64,000 nt of DNA from Pseudoalteromonas sp. MEBiC 03607 (GTDB lineage: Bacteria > Pseudomonadota > Gammaproteobacteria > Enterobacterales > Alteromonadaceae): positions 1 through 64,000 of the forward strand of contig NZ_SRRY01000002.1 in NCBI RefSeq assembly GCF_004792295.1. The letters run 5' to 3'. Position numbers and translations under genes: made by a program. Below, piece after piece: positions 53,302 through 63,133 of the stretch. How positions within the stretch are numbered: the first letter of the stretch is position 1; each line of letters opens with the position of its first letter. Under the pieces are notes generated by a model. The model made no database searches. It had not been told where the DNA came from and was given only the letters and a program-made list of their open reading frames with translations.

Positions 53302-55539
53302 ATGAGCAGTCGTGTTGGTCAAAAGCCTTTTGCTGAACCCATGGTTTATCAAGCACATATCGATGCATTGTCTTCAGGTTGTTATAAAGATCCTTTCAGT
53401 TTTTTAGGGCCCCATAAAGTTAGTGCATCAAGCTTTGAGATTCGCTGTTTTTTACCTGGGGCAAGCCAGTTGTCAATTTTGCAAGGCAAGCAGGTTATTG
53501 AGGCCAAAAAGCAAGGTGACAGCGATTTATTTATTGCAACTGTCAAAGCAAAATCAATCCCTGATTACCAACTGGATGTGAATTATGGGGATGGCAGTCA
53601 GTATCTTCAAGAAGATGAGTATCGTTTTACAAGTACACTTGATGAACAAGCTATGTACTTATTTAACGAAGGTAGTCTTGAACACGCTTATCAGCACTTT
53701 GGTGCGCACTTTGTAACCCAGCAAGGAGTTGAAGGTGTGCGATTTACTGTTTGGGCACCTAACGCGAGTAGCGTTTCAGTTATTGGCGAATTTAATTATT
53801 GGCAGCGCAACCGTCATTTTATGCGCTTTCACCCAGCCAGTGGCGTTTGGGAATTATTTATCCCAGGTTTAAAAGAGCATCAGTGCTATAAGTTTGCGAT
53901 TAGTACACCTTCTGGTGAAGTACTTGATAAAGCCGATCCGTTTGCATTTAAAATGCAACAAGCGCCGGGCACTGCTTCTGTCTTACAAAAGCTTAATAAG
54001 AAGATACAGTTGTCTGATGAAGCGTTAGCAAATCGCGCAAAGCGTAACAGTATCGATGCACCTATCAGTATTTACGAAGTGCATGCAGGCTCTTGGCAGC
54101 GACGCGATGATGAGGGCCGCTATTTAACATGGCGTGAGCTTGCCGATAACCTTATTCCGTACACTAAAGATCTTGGTTTTACGCATTTACAATTAATGCC
54201 TATCAGTGAGTATCCATTTGATGGTTCTTGGGGTTATCAGCCTGTGGGCTTATTTGCCCCAACTAGCCGTTATGGCAGTTTTGAGGATTTTGTATATTTT
54301 ATTGAGCAATGCCATGACGCTGATCTCGGTATTATTTTAGATTGGGTGCCGGGTCATTTCCCAAGTGATCCACATGGTTTACATCGTTTTGATGGCACGC
54401 ATTTATACGAGCATGCAGATGTAAGACAGGGATTTCACCCTGATTGGAATACCTATATTTACAATTATGATCGTGCTGAAGTTCGCAGCTTTTTGATAGC
54501 TAATGCAATGTATTGGTTGCATGAATTTGGCATTGATGGTTTGCGTGTTGATGCGGTTGCATCAATGTTGTATCTCGATTACAGCCGAGAAGAAGGGCAA
54601 TGGATCCCAAACCAGTATGGCGGTCGTGAAAATCTTGGTGCAATAGAATGTTTAAAGCAGGTTAATCTGCGCTGTTACGGTAAAAATCCTGGCATTATGA
54701 TGGTAGCTGAAGAATCAACTGCTTGGCCGGGAGTGACACGGCAGGTCGATCATGGCGGTTTAGGCTTTGGCTATAAATGGAATATGGGTTGGATGAACGA
54801 TAGTTTGCATTATATGCAGCGTGATTCTTTATATCGTGCCCACCATCATCATGAAATGACGTTTTCAATGGTGTATGCCTATAGCGAGAACTACATTTTA
54901 CCATTAAGTCACGACGAAGTTGTGCATGGTAAAGGCTCATTGATAGAGAAAATGCCAGGTGATGATTGGCAGAAGTTTGCTAATTTACGAGCATACTACG
55001 CATTTATGTGGGCTCATCCAGGTAAAAAGCTGTTATTTATGGGAGCTGAAATTGCTCAGCGTAGTGAATGGAATCATGATCAATCAATTGACTGGCACTT
55101 GCTTGAGCATGTTAGTCATAGTGGTATGCAACAAACAATTAAACAACTGAATAATATTTATACCACGACTCCTGCACTCTATGAGCAAGATACTAGCCCA
55201 GCGGGCTTTGCATGGTTAGATAGTTCTAATGCAGAGCAAAGCATGTTTAGTTTCATCCGTTATGCCAAGCATGCTGACGATTTTGTTCTGGTAATTAGTA
55301 ACTTAACACCGCAAGTTTATCATGACTATGTAATAGGCGTTCCTAAGCCAGGTCGTTATCAAGTTATCTTTAATTCTGACAATGAAGAATACTTTGGTTC
55401 AGGTGTTGAAGTTAGCGGTAATACAGAACAACTTATCTTTAGTCAGCCTACTGCGAGTCATGGTTACAATCAAAGTATAAGCGTGTCTTTACCTGGGCTT
55501 GCAACTATTTACCTGAAGAAGGTGAACGATGAGTCATAG
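53302..55539 (+). CDS. glgB: 1,4-alpha-glucan branching enzyme (GH13_9)
   Basis: A 745-residue enzyme that introduces alpha-1,6 branches into glycogen. The start codon directly follows the malQ stop, with AAGGAAT as ribosome binding site. It has an N-terminal CBM48-like doublet (FSFLGPHK, VEGVRFTVWAPNASSVSV), then the GH13 barrel: ILDWVPGHFP, nucleophile Asp417 in LRVDAVASML, acid/base Glu470 in VAEESTAWP and LSHDEVVHGKG. The length matches GlgB with the long N-terminus. The reading frame overlaps glgX by 11 bases, which indicates translational coupling. Confidence 0.97.
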   Translation: MSSRVGQKPFAEPMVYQAHIDALSSGCYKDPFSFLGPHKVSASSFEIRCFLPGASQLSILQGKQVIEAKKQGDSDLFIATVKAKSIPDYQLDVNYGDGSQYLQEDEYRFTSTLDEQAMYLFNEGSLEHAYQHFGAHFVTQQGVEGVRFTVWAPNASSVSVIGEFNYWQRNRHFMRFHPASGVWELFIPGLKEHQCYKFAISTPSGEVLDKADPFAFKMQQAPGTASVLQKLNKKIQLSDEALANRAKRNSIDAPISIYEVHAGSWQRRDDEGRYLTWRELADNLIPYTKDLGFTHLQLMPISEYPFDGSWGYQPVGLFAPTSRYGSFEDFVYFIEQCHDADLGIILDWVPGHFPSDPHGLHRFDGTHLYEHADVRQGFHPDWNTYIYNYDRAEVRSFLIANAMYWLHEFGIDGLRVDAVASMLYLDYSREEGQWIPNQYGGRENLGAIECLKQVNLRCYGKNPGIMMVAEESTAWPGVTRQVDHGGLGFGYKWNMGWMNDSLHYMQRDSLYRAHHHHEMTFSMVYAYSENYILPLSHDEVVHGKGSLIEKMPGDDWQKFANLRAYYAFMWAHPGKKLLFMGAEIAQRSEWNHDQSIDWHLLEHVSHSGMQQTIKQLNNIYTTTPALYEQDTSPAGFAWLDSSNAEQSMFSFIRYAKHADDFVLVISNLTPQVYHDYVIGVPKPGRYQVIFNSDNEEYFGSGVEVSGNTEQLIFSQPTASHGYNQSISVSLPGLATIYLKKVNDES

Positions 55540-57586
55540 TGTAGAGCTTCAAATCGGTTCAACGATGCCTCTAGGGGCATCTATTGTTGAAAACGGTGTT
55601 AATTTTGCTGTGTATGCACCCCAAGCTCAGCATGTGTCATTGTGTTTATTTGACAATAGCGGTCATTCAGAAGTAATGACTCTTTCAATGCACCTTAACG
55701 AAGGTGGCATTTGGACATTGAACGTTAGCCCTTTAAAAGCAGGGGCATTGTATGGTTACAGGGCAGATGGTGAATATGCACCAGAAAAAGGGCTTTTCTT
55801 TAATAATCACAAGCTACTACTAGACCCTTATGCGCGAGACTTGCATGGTGAGTTTACTTGGAGTGAGCGCCATTATGGTCAGATGCCTGTAGGTAAGTTG
55901 AGTCAAGTCAATAACGCTGTTGATATGCCCAAGTCTCGAGTTCGCGAGCTTGCACCTTATACGGGTAAAAAACCTAACCATAGTTGGGGTAAAACGGTGA
56001 TTTATGAGTGCCATGTTACTGGCGCAACATGTCGACACCCAATGATCCCTAAAGCACTACAAGGTAAGTTCTTAGGCTTAAGCCATCCGAGTTTTATAGA
56101 GCATTTACGCACTATAGGGGTGACTTGTCTTGAATTACTCCCTGTGCACGCATTCATAAGTGAGCAGTTCTTAACGGCTAAAGGCCTACAAAACTATTGG
56201 GGTTACAACACGCTTAATTTCTTCACGCCGCACAAAGATTATCTAGTGAATGATGATATCGGCGAATTTCAGCAAATGGTTGCGGCTCTTCATAAGGCTG
56301 ATATCGAAGTAATTTTAGATGTTGTCTATAACCATACTGCTGAAGCAGGAACTGATGGGCCTATTCTTTCTTTACGCGGCTTAGATAACCTTGGCTATTA
56401 TCGCACTGTGGCTGATAAACCTCAGCATTATATCAATGATACCGGCTGTGGTAATACTGTGAATATTGATTCACCAAGAACCTTACAGCTGGTGCTTGAT
56501 AGCTTGCGATATTGGGTTGAAGTAATGGGGGTAGACGGTTTTCGTTTCGACCTTGCAACGATTCTTGCTCGTAATCCTAATGGCTTTAATCAAGCGCATG
56601 CGTTTTTCCAAGCAATCAACCAAGATCCTGTTTTGAGTAAAGTAAAACTGATTGCTGAGCCATGGGATATTGGCCCGGGCGGTTACCAATTAGGGGCTTT
56701 TCCTGCACCTTGGCGTGAGTGGAACGACAAGTATCGTGACACTATCCGACGTTTTTGGCGACAAGAGCAGGGGGTTATAGGTGAGCTTGCAAAGCGTTTA
56801 CATGGTTCGTTCGACTTATTTGAGCATAATCTCAGAGGACCACTTAACAGCATTAATTTTGTGACGAGCCATGATGGTTTCACGCTTAATGATTTAGTGA
56901 GTTATGAACAGAAACATAATGAAGCCAACGGTGAACAAAATAGAGATGGACACAGTGCCAACCACTCCTTTAATTGTGGTGTAGAAGGTTTTACTGACGA
57001 TAAAGAAATTAACGCATTACGTTTGCAGCAACAAAAAAATATTCTATTGACGTTATTACTTTCAAAAGGGGTTCCAATGCTTTCACTAGGAAGCGAAATG
57101 GCCCATTCACAAGGTGGTAATAATAACGCGTATTGCCAAAATAATCGCACTAGCTGGCTTGCATGGAAAGACTCGCAAATTAATCATCCATTAACCCGAT
57201 TCATCGATGATGTTTTGCGTTTACGAAAGCAGTTTAGTGTCTTTAAGCATCGTTTTTTTGTTCATGATAATGATCCACGTTACGACGTCGCGTGGTTCAC
57301 TGAATCAGGCACCGCAATGGAACAAGACGATTGGCATCAAGGTGATCGCCAAGTGTTGATTTATAGCCTGACTGATAAACACACAAACCAAGCTTTATTG
57401 ATCATTTTAAATGCTGGGTCAGAGTCTGTTACTTGTCAATTACCCCCTCTTGCGAAAGGGAAGTGGCATTTAGCACTGACAAGTATACATCCTATGTCAA
57501 CTTATGATGTTGATAAGGAACAACAGATTGCTGCAATGAGCAGCTGGGTTTTTACCGCCAATTCAGAGGATCCTAATCATGGCTAA
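55529..57586 (+). CDS. glgX: Glycogen debranching enzyme (isoamylase-type, GH13_11)
   Basis: A 685-residue enzyme that hydrolyses alpha-1,6 branches of phosphorylase-limit dextrin. It begins inside the end of glgB (11-base overlap). Residues 1-110 form a CBM48 domain (GVNFAVYAPQAQHVSLCLF). The GH13 parts follow: EVILDVVYNHTAEAG, nucleophile Asp341 in FRFDLATIL, acid/base Glu377 in LIAEPWDIGPGG and TSHDGFTLNDLV. The CQNNRTSWLAW loop is typical of GlgX. The 3' end overlaps glgP by 8 bases. Confidence 0.96.
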   Translation: MSHSVELQIGSTMPLGASIVENGVNFAVYAPQAQHVSLCLFDNSGHSEVMTLSMHLNEGGIWTLNVSPLKAGALYGYRADGEYAPEKGLFFNNHKLLLDPYARDLHGEFTWSERHYGQMPVGKLSQVNNAVDMPKSRVRELAPYTGKKPNHSWGKTVIYECHVTGATCRHPMIPKALQGKFLGLSHPSFIEHLRTIGVTCLELLPVHAFISEQFLTAKGLQNYWGYNTLNFFTPHKDYLVNDDIGEFQQMVAALHKADIEVILDVVYNHTAEAGTDGPILSLRGLDNLGYYRTVADKPQHYINDTGCGNTVNIDSPRTLQLVLDSLRYWVEVMGVDGFRFDLATILARNPNGFNQAHAFFQAINQDPVLSKVKLIAEPWDIGPGGYQLGAFPAPWREWNDKYRDTIRRFWRQEQGVIGELAKRLHGSFDLFEHNLRGPLNSINFVTSHDGFTLNDLVSYEQKHNEANGEQNRDGHSANHSFNCGVEGFTDDKEINALRLQQQKNILLTLLLSKGVPMLSLGSEMAHSQGGNNNAYCQNNRTSWLAWKDSQINHPLTRFIDDVLRLRKQFSVFKHRFFVHDNDPRYDVAWFTESGTAMEQDDWHQGDRQVLIYSLTDKHTNQALLIILNAGSESVTCQLPPLAKGKWHLALTSIHPMSTYDVDKEQQIAAMSSWVFTANSEDPNHG

Positions 57587-60101
57587 AAATGCCGATCAAG
57601 TATGTGTTGTTAAGGGCTGGCAGGATGCCCCTACCGTTGATGAAAGCACCTTAGATGATGATTTATCTCGCCATTTTTATTACACCCTTGGGCGTGACAA
57701 AGTCGGTGAATCGCAATTATATTTATATCATGCTTTAGCATTAACTATTCGTGACAGATTGGTTGCACGTTGCCGTGTAACTAATCAGCAAATTCACGGA
57801 CAAAAGCGTCGTAAAACTGCTTATTTATCTCTTGAATTTTTAATGGGTCGTGCTCTTGGTAATGCCATTCTAAACCTAGATTTAGACGATCAAGTTGCAA
57901 AAGCATTACAAGACTACTGTACAAAGTTAGAGACAGTTGCAGAAGCTGAGCACGACGCAGGTTTAGGTAACGGTGGTTTGGGCCGTCTAGCTGCGTGTTT
58001 CTTGGATAGCTGTGCAAGCTTGGCACTACCTGTGATTGGTTATGGTATTCGTTATGAATATGGCATGTTTAATCAAGCGATTGAAAATGGCCATCAAATT
58101 GAACAGCCCGATAACTGGTTACGCGAAGGTCATCCTTGGGAGCTAAGTGCCCCAGAGCAATCAAAGCGCGTAAAATTCTTTGGTCATGTTGAAAGTTATA
58201 CTGATAAATACGGGCGTGAGCACCGTCAATGGCTTGATTCTCACGATGTCTTAGCTGTGCCTTATGATGTGCCAATTCCAGGCTATAAAAACGATATCGT
58301 AAACACGCTACGTTTATGGAAATCAGAGGCGACTGACGAATTTGATTTGAGCGAATTCAACGCAGGGAGTTATTCAGAAGCTGTTGCTCGTAAAAACCTT
58401 GCTGAACAAATCACCATGGTACTTTATCCAAATGATAGCAGTGAAAATGGTAAAGAGCTTCGTTTACGCCAGCAATACTTCTTATCATCGGCGAGCTTAC
58501 AAGACATCATAGATACGTGGGTTAGCAAACATGGCGAAGATTTCTCTGACTTTGCTGATTACCATGTTTTTCAATTAAACGATACACACCCAAGTATTGC
58601 TGTAGCAGAACTCATGCGTATTTTGGTTGATGAGTATGAGCTAGATTGGCAAGAAGCCTGGTCTATTACCACTAAAACCATGGCTTATACTAACCACACT
58701 TTACTGCCAGAAGCATTAGAGAAGTGGTCAGTATCATTATTTGCGCGATTATTACCGCGTATCTTAGAAATAATCTATGAAATCAATGCCCGCTTCTTAG
58801 CAGATGTTGCTCAAGCATGGCCTGGAGATGTTGAAAAACAACGAGCATTATCGCTTATTGAAGAAGGCCCAGAGCCACAAATCCGCATGGCGTATTTAGC
58901 AATTGTTGGTAGTTACTCAGTAAATGGTGTTGCTGCACTTCATACCGAGCTACTTAAAGCGGGCTTATTCAATGAGTTTTATCAGCTTTGGCCAGAAAAA
59001 TTCAATAATAAGACCAATGGGGTTACGCCACGTCGTTGGCTTGCACATTGTAACCCTGATTTAGCCAAACTACTCAATAAGCACATAGGTGATGAGTGGG
59101 TAGGTGACTTCAGTAAAGTCAGTCAATTACGTCGCTTATACGACGACACTAAATTCCACAAAGAATGGCAAGCAGTTAAACATAGCAATAAGCAACGCCT
59201 TGTTGAACTTGTTAAGGCTCGTTGTGGCGTTGAGTTTGATCCATCAATGATGTTTGATGTGCAAGTAAAACGTATTCATGAATACAAGCGCCAATTATTA
59301 AATATATTACATGTTATTCACTTATATGATCGTATTCGCCAAGGTGATACTTCAAATATTGTCCCTCGTTGTGTGTTATTAGGTGGTAAAGCCGCACCTG
59401 GTTACTACATGGCGAAGAAGATAATTAAGTTAATTAACAATGTTGCTGAAGTGATCAATAAAGATCCATTGGCAAAACCGTACTTGAGAGTGGCTTTTTT
59501 ACCGAATTATAACGTGACAGCAATGGAAACTATTTGCCCAGCAACGGATTTGTCTGAGCAAATTTCAACAGCAGGTAAAGAAGCATCGGGTACCGGTAAC
59601 ATGAAATTCATGATGAATGGTGCTTTGACCATTGGTACGTTAGATGGTGCCAATATCGAGATCCGTGACGCAGTAGGTGCTGATAATTTCTTCTTGTTTG
59701 GTGCTCGAGCAGAACAAATTGATGATATCAAAGCGCACTATAATCCTGAGCAAATTATTCATCAAACCGACAGCCTATACAAGGTAATGCAGTTACTTGA
59801 AAGCGGTCACTTTAACTTGTTTGAACCAAATCTATTCGACGACATTATTGCTGCGATTAAGAGCCCGCACGATCCGTGGTTAGTTGCACATGATTTTGCC
59901 AGCTTCGTTGAGGCACAAGAGCAAGTTGAAAAAGCTTACCTAGACACTGCTCACTGGACGCAAATGAGTATTTTAAATACGGCGGCTAGTGGCATGTTTT
60001 CGAGCGATAGAACAATTAGTCAATACAGTGATGACATCTGGCACTTGGAACCACTGTTAGACATTAGCGCAAAGCAAAACACACAGAAGAAAAGCAGCTA
60101 A
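57579..60101 (+). CDS. glgP: Glycogen/maltodextrin phosphorylase (GT35)
   Basis: An 840-residue PLP enzyme that releases glucose 1-phosphate from alpha-1,4-glucan ends. It overlaps glgX by 8 bases. Landmarks in order: RKTAYLSLEFLMGRAL, DAGLGNGGLGRLAACFLDS, LNDTHPSIAVAELMRIL, the late RIHEYKRQLLNI, KAAPGYYMAKKII and the PLP site EASGTGNMKFMMNG with Lys676. All active-site regions are complete, so the protein should be active. The size fits bacterial GlgP. No regulatory phosphorylation or AMP site typical of animal enzymes can be seen. Confidence 0.97.
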   Translation: MAKNADQVCVVKGWQDAPTVDESTLDDDLSRHFYYTLGRDKVGESQLYLYHALALTIRDRLVARCRVTNQQIHGQKRRKTAYLSLEFLMGRALGNAILNLDLDDQVAKALQDYCTKLETVAEAEHDAGLGNGGLGRLAACFLDSCASLALPVIGYGIRYEYGMFNQAIENGHQIEQPDNWLREGHPWELSAPEQSKRVKFFGHVESYTDKYGREHRQWLDSHDVLAVPYDVPIPGYKNDIVNTLRLWKSEATDEFDLSEFNAGSYSEAVARKNLAEQITMVLYPNDSSENGKELRLRQQYFLSSASLQDIIDTWVSKHGEDFSDFADYHVFQLNDTHPSIAVAELMRILVDEYELDWQEAWSITTKTMAYTNHTLLPEALEKWSVSLFARLLPRILEIIYEINARFLADVAQAWPGDVEKQRALSLIEEGPEPQIRMAYLAIVGSYSVNGVAALHTELLKAGLFNEFYQLWPEKFNNKTNGVTPRRWLAHCNPDLAKLLNKHIGDEWVGDFSKVSQLRRLYDDTKFHKEWQAVKHSNKQRLVELVKARCGVEFDPSMMFDVQVKRIHEYKRQLLNILHVIHLYDRIRQGDTSNIVPRCVLLGGKAAPGYYMAKKIIKLINNVAEVINKDPLAKPYLRVAFLPNYNVTAMETICPATDLSEQISTAGKEASGTGNMKFMMNGALTIGTLDGANIEIRDAVGADNFFLFGARAEQIDDIKAHYNPEQIIHQTDSLYKVMQLLESGHFNLFEPNLFDDIIAAIKSPHDPWLVAHDFASFVEAQEQVEKAYLDTAHWTQMSILNTAASGMFSSDRTISQYSDDIWHLEPLLDISAKQNTQKKSS

Positions 60102-60119
60102 CTTAAGACGGAGAGAGTT

Positions 60120-61403
60120 ATGCCTAGTTATGCAAATCGATACATAAGTAGTTTAACAAGAGAAACGTATGCACTCATTTTAGCAGGTGGGCGTGGTTCT
60201 CGTTTACATGAATTAACAGACTGGCGTGCTAAGCCAGCAGTGTATTTTGGCGGGAAACATCGAATAATCGATTTTCCTCTATCAAACTGTATTAACTCAG
60301 GCATTCGTCGTGTTGGTATAGCAACTCAATACAAGTCACACTCATTAATCCGCCATGTAAACCGTGCGTGGGGACACTTTAAGAAAGAACTCGGTGAGTC
60401 GGTAGAAATACTGCCGGCATCACAACGTAAAGGTGATGATTGGTATTGTGGTACGGCAGACGCCGTTTTCCAAAATATGGATATCATTCGTCATGAGCTG
60501 CCTAAATACGTGATGATTCTCTCAGGTGACCACGTTTACTGCATGGATTACGGCGGTTTACTTGCTAAGCATGTTGAAACTGGTGCAGATATGACAGTGT
60601 GCTGTATCGAAGTACCGTGTGAAGAGGCCGCAGGTACCTTTGGTGTAATGACTGTTGATGAGAATAACAGAGTTCGCCGTTTTGATGAGAAACCATCTGA
60701 GCCAACTTCAGTGCCGGGTAAACCAGGTACTTGTTTAGCGTCAATGGGTAACTACATTTTTAACACAGAGTTCTTATTTGAACAGTTAAAAAAAGATGCA
60801 GAAACAGAGGGTTCTGGTCGTGACTTTGGACACGATATTATCCCGGCCATCATTGAAGAGCACAATGTATTTGCATACCCATTTAGAGATGAAAATGAAG
60901 GCCAGCCGTACTGGCGTGATGTAGGTACCCTGGATTCGTTTTGGGAAGCCAATATGGAGCTTGTTATGCCAGAGCCTCAGCTTGATTTATACGATCCTAA
61001 ATGGCCGATTTGGACATATCAAGAGCAATTACCACCTGCTAAATTCATTTTTAATGATGATGATAGACGTGGTATGGCTGTGGATTCAACGGTATCGGGT
61101 GGCTGTATTATCTCTGGTTCAATGGTTAGAAAATCACTGCTGTTTTCGAATGTATATGTTCATTCATATTGTGAAATCGAAGAGTCAGTGATCTTACCTG
61201 GGGTTAAAATTAACCGTAATTGCCGCATTAGGCGTGCTATTATAGACCGTAACTGTGAGATCCCTGCTGGCCTTGAAATTGGTTTTGATAATGAAGCTGA
61301 TAAAGAAAATGGCTTTAGAGTGTCGAAAAAGGGTATCGTACTTGTTACCCGAGACATGTTGAATGAGCTTGAGAAAAAAGCAAAGGCAACAAAAGCAAAG
61401 TAA
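60120..61403 (+). CDS. glgC: Glucose-1-phosphate adenylyltransferase (ADP-glucose pyrophosphorylase)
   Basis: A 427-residue enzyme that makes ADP-glucose, the committed step of glycogen synthesis. It starts 18 bases after glgP, with a GGAGAG ribosome binding site. The nucleotidyltransferase motif is [21 protein letters not shown], followed by the sugar-phosphate part [14 protein letters not shown], the active-site region [12 protein letters not shown], the catalytic Asp in [13 protein letters not shown], a C-terminal left-handed beta-helix ([32 protein letters not shown]). The protein is nearly the E. coli length (431). Allosteric control by a glycolytic intermediate is expected from the family but not shown here. 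Confidence 0.97.
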   Translation: MPSYANRYISSLTRETYALILAGGRGSRLHELTDWRAKPAVYFGGKHRIIDFPLSNCINSGIRRVGIATQYKSHSLIRHVNRAWGHFKKELGESVEILPASQRKGDDWYCGTADAVFQNMDIIRHELPKYVMILSGDHVYCMDYGGLLAKHVETGADMTVCCIEVPCEEAAGTFGVMTVDENNRVRRFDEKPSEPTSVPGKPGTCLASMGNYIFNTEFLFEQLKKDAETEGSGRDFGHDIIPAIIEEHNVFAYPFRDENEGQPYWRDVGTLDSFWEANMELVMPEPQLDLYDPKWPIWTYQEQLPPAKFIFNDDDRRGMAVDSTVSGGCIISGSMVRKSLLFSNVYVHSYCEIEESVILPGVKINRNCRIRRAIIDRNCEIPAGLEIGFDNEADKENGFRVSKKGIVLVTRDMLNELEKKAKATKAK

Positions 61404-61439
61404 TAAATACTTTGTTTAATGGTAAAGTCATAGTGTAGT

Positions 61440-61463
61440 AAGGAGTAGCAATTGCTACTCCTT
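61440..61463 (+). terminator. Perfect hairpin between glgC and glgA
   Basis: AAGGAGTAGCAA and TTGCTACTCCTT form a fully self-complementary 24-base element, with a practical stem of about 10 bp and a 4-base AATT loop. It is followed by TTGTTTC, a weak T-tract. It lies 37 bases after the glgC stop and 41 bases before the glgA start, the only large gap in the operon. It may cause partial termination and lower glgA expression. Confidence 0.65.
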
Positions 61464-61503
61464 GTTTCATAGTAAGAATTAATGTTATGGAGTACTGCTA
61501 ATC

Positions 61504-63042
61504 ATGCATGTGTTGATGGTGGCTGCAGAGAATGACGCATTACCGAATGCTAAAGTCGGTGGTGTAGCGGATGTTGTTAGGGACTGTCCTAAAGCGTTAG
61601 TTGATAAAGGCCTTACTGTTGATGTTGTGATCCCTGATTACGGATTTCATTATCTTGAACGTCATCATATCGGTGTTGTACATGTTCCATTTGCAGGGCA
61701 TATGCAGCAACTAGACGTGTGGAAACTTGCCAATAGTGAACACGGTGTTACGCAACTGATTATTTCTCATTGGGAATTCAGTCGCCATAATGGTGCCGTG
61801 TATTGTAATGATGAACCTGGCAGGCCCTTTGCAACCGATGCGAGTAAGTTTGCATTGTTTAATGCGGCGGTGTGTGAAGCCTTACTACAAGGAATTATCC
61901 GAACCCCTGATGTAATGCATTTGCATGACTGGCATAGCGCCTGTGTGGCATTATTACTAAAAAATGACGGTCGTTACCGTACATTATCTAAGTTATTTTT
62001 AGCTTATACCGTTCATAATTTGGCATTGCAGGGTATTCGCCCATTTAAAGGCGATAGCTCAAGTTTAGAAGCATGGTTTCCGGGCTTAAATTATAACGGC
62101 GAGAAATTGTGCGATCCGCGTTATCACGATTGTTTTAATCCGATGCGAGCAGCGATTAATTTAGTTGATAAAGTGCACCTTGTTTCACCGACCTACTGTC
62201 AAGAAGTATTGCGTCCGAGTGATGCTGCAAATGGTTTTTTTGGTGGAGAAGGACTAGAAGCTGATTTGCAGGCAGCCTATCGTGAAGGTCGTGTGGTAGG
62301 GATCCTAAATGGTTGTGAATATCCAGGAATGGAACTCAAAGATATCAGCCTTGCAACACTTTACCATCATGCAGAGTCGGCACTATTTCAATGGATGGCG
62401 AAGAGCCCCATCTTGGATTCAAGTTATTATCTTGCTCACCAACGTTTATTACAGTTCAAAACAAAACCTTTTGCGGGTCCGCTTGTTACGAGTGTTGGTC
62501 GATTAACAGATCAAAAGGCACTTTTACTGCGTCAACCTTATGAAAAAGCATTGGTTTTAGATGAGTTATGTCAACGCTTAAAGCAACATGATGGCTACAT
62601 GATAATTCTTGGCTCTGGTGATGCTGAACTTGAGCAAATCATGACAACTGTCATGGCACGCCAAGAGAATCTGCTATTTTTAAAAGGCTATGCACACTTG
62701 GTTGGTGAATATATGTATCACTTGGGTGATTTATTCTTAATGCCAAGCTCATTTGAGCCATGTGGAATAAGTCAAATGTTAGCAATGCGCGCTGGACAGC
62801 CATGCTTAGTTCATGGTGTTGGCGGTTTACAGGATACGGTCGAGCATAATGTCAGTGGTTTTAGTTTTAGAGGTGAGAGTTTAGCCTCTCAAAGCTACGA
62901 ACTTATTACTGGTTTTAGTGATGCGCTAGACCTTAAAAAGTCGCAACCTGAGCAATGGCGCTCGATATGTGAACAAGCTAAAAATGCTCGTTTTACATGG
63001 GGATCTGTTGCAGATGGCTATTTATCAGGCTTATATCAATAA
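61504..63042 (+). CDS. glgA: Glycogen synthase (GT5, ADP-glucose type)
   Basis: A 512-residue glycosyltransferase that extends glycogen from ADP-glucose. It carries the GT5 N-terminal substrate motif KVGGVADVV (Lys17, the usual spelling is KVGGLGDV), the HLHDWHSACVALLLK acceptor region, YTVHNLALQG, VGRLTDQKALLL (the usual spelling is RLTxQKG) and the C-terminal catalytic motif SFEPCGISQMLAMRAG. It is the last gene of the operon. It may use an internal promoter or read-through past the hairpin in front of it; AGTACTGCTAATC shows no good ribosome binding site except GGAG 12 bases upstream. Confidence 0.96.
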   Translation: MHVLMVAAENDALPNAKVGGVADVVRDCPKALVDKGLTVDVVIPDYGFHYLERHHIGVVHVPFAGHMQQLDVWKLANSEHGVTQLIISHWEFSRHNGAVYCNDEPGRPFATDASKFALFNAAVCEALLQGIIRTPDVMHLHDWHSACVALLLKNDGRYRTLSKLFLAYTVHNLALQGIRPFKGDSSSLEAWFPGLNYNGEKLCDPRYHDCFNPMRAAINLVDKVHLVSPTYCQEVLRPSDAANGFFGGEGLEADLQAAYREGRVVGILNGCEYPGMELKDISLATLYHHAESALFQWMAKSPILDSSYYLAHQRLLQFKTKPFAGPLVTSVGRLTDQKALLLRQPYEKALVLDELCQRLKQHDGYMIILGSGDAELEQIMTTVMARQENLLFLKGYAHLVGEYMYHLGDLFLMPSSFEPCGISQMLAMRAGQPCLVHGVGGLQDTVEHNVSGFSFRGESLASQSYELITGFSDALDLKKSQPEQWRSICEQAKNARFTWGSVADGYLSGLYQ

Positions 63043-63133
63043 ATATTGCGTGATTCATGGTAATTAAGTGACTTTTTTGTCTATTTCAGCTATTAATTAC
63101 TTAGTGTGATATAAAAATTCAAAAGTAGGTAAA

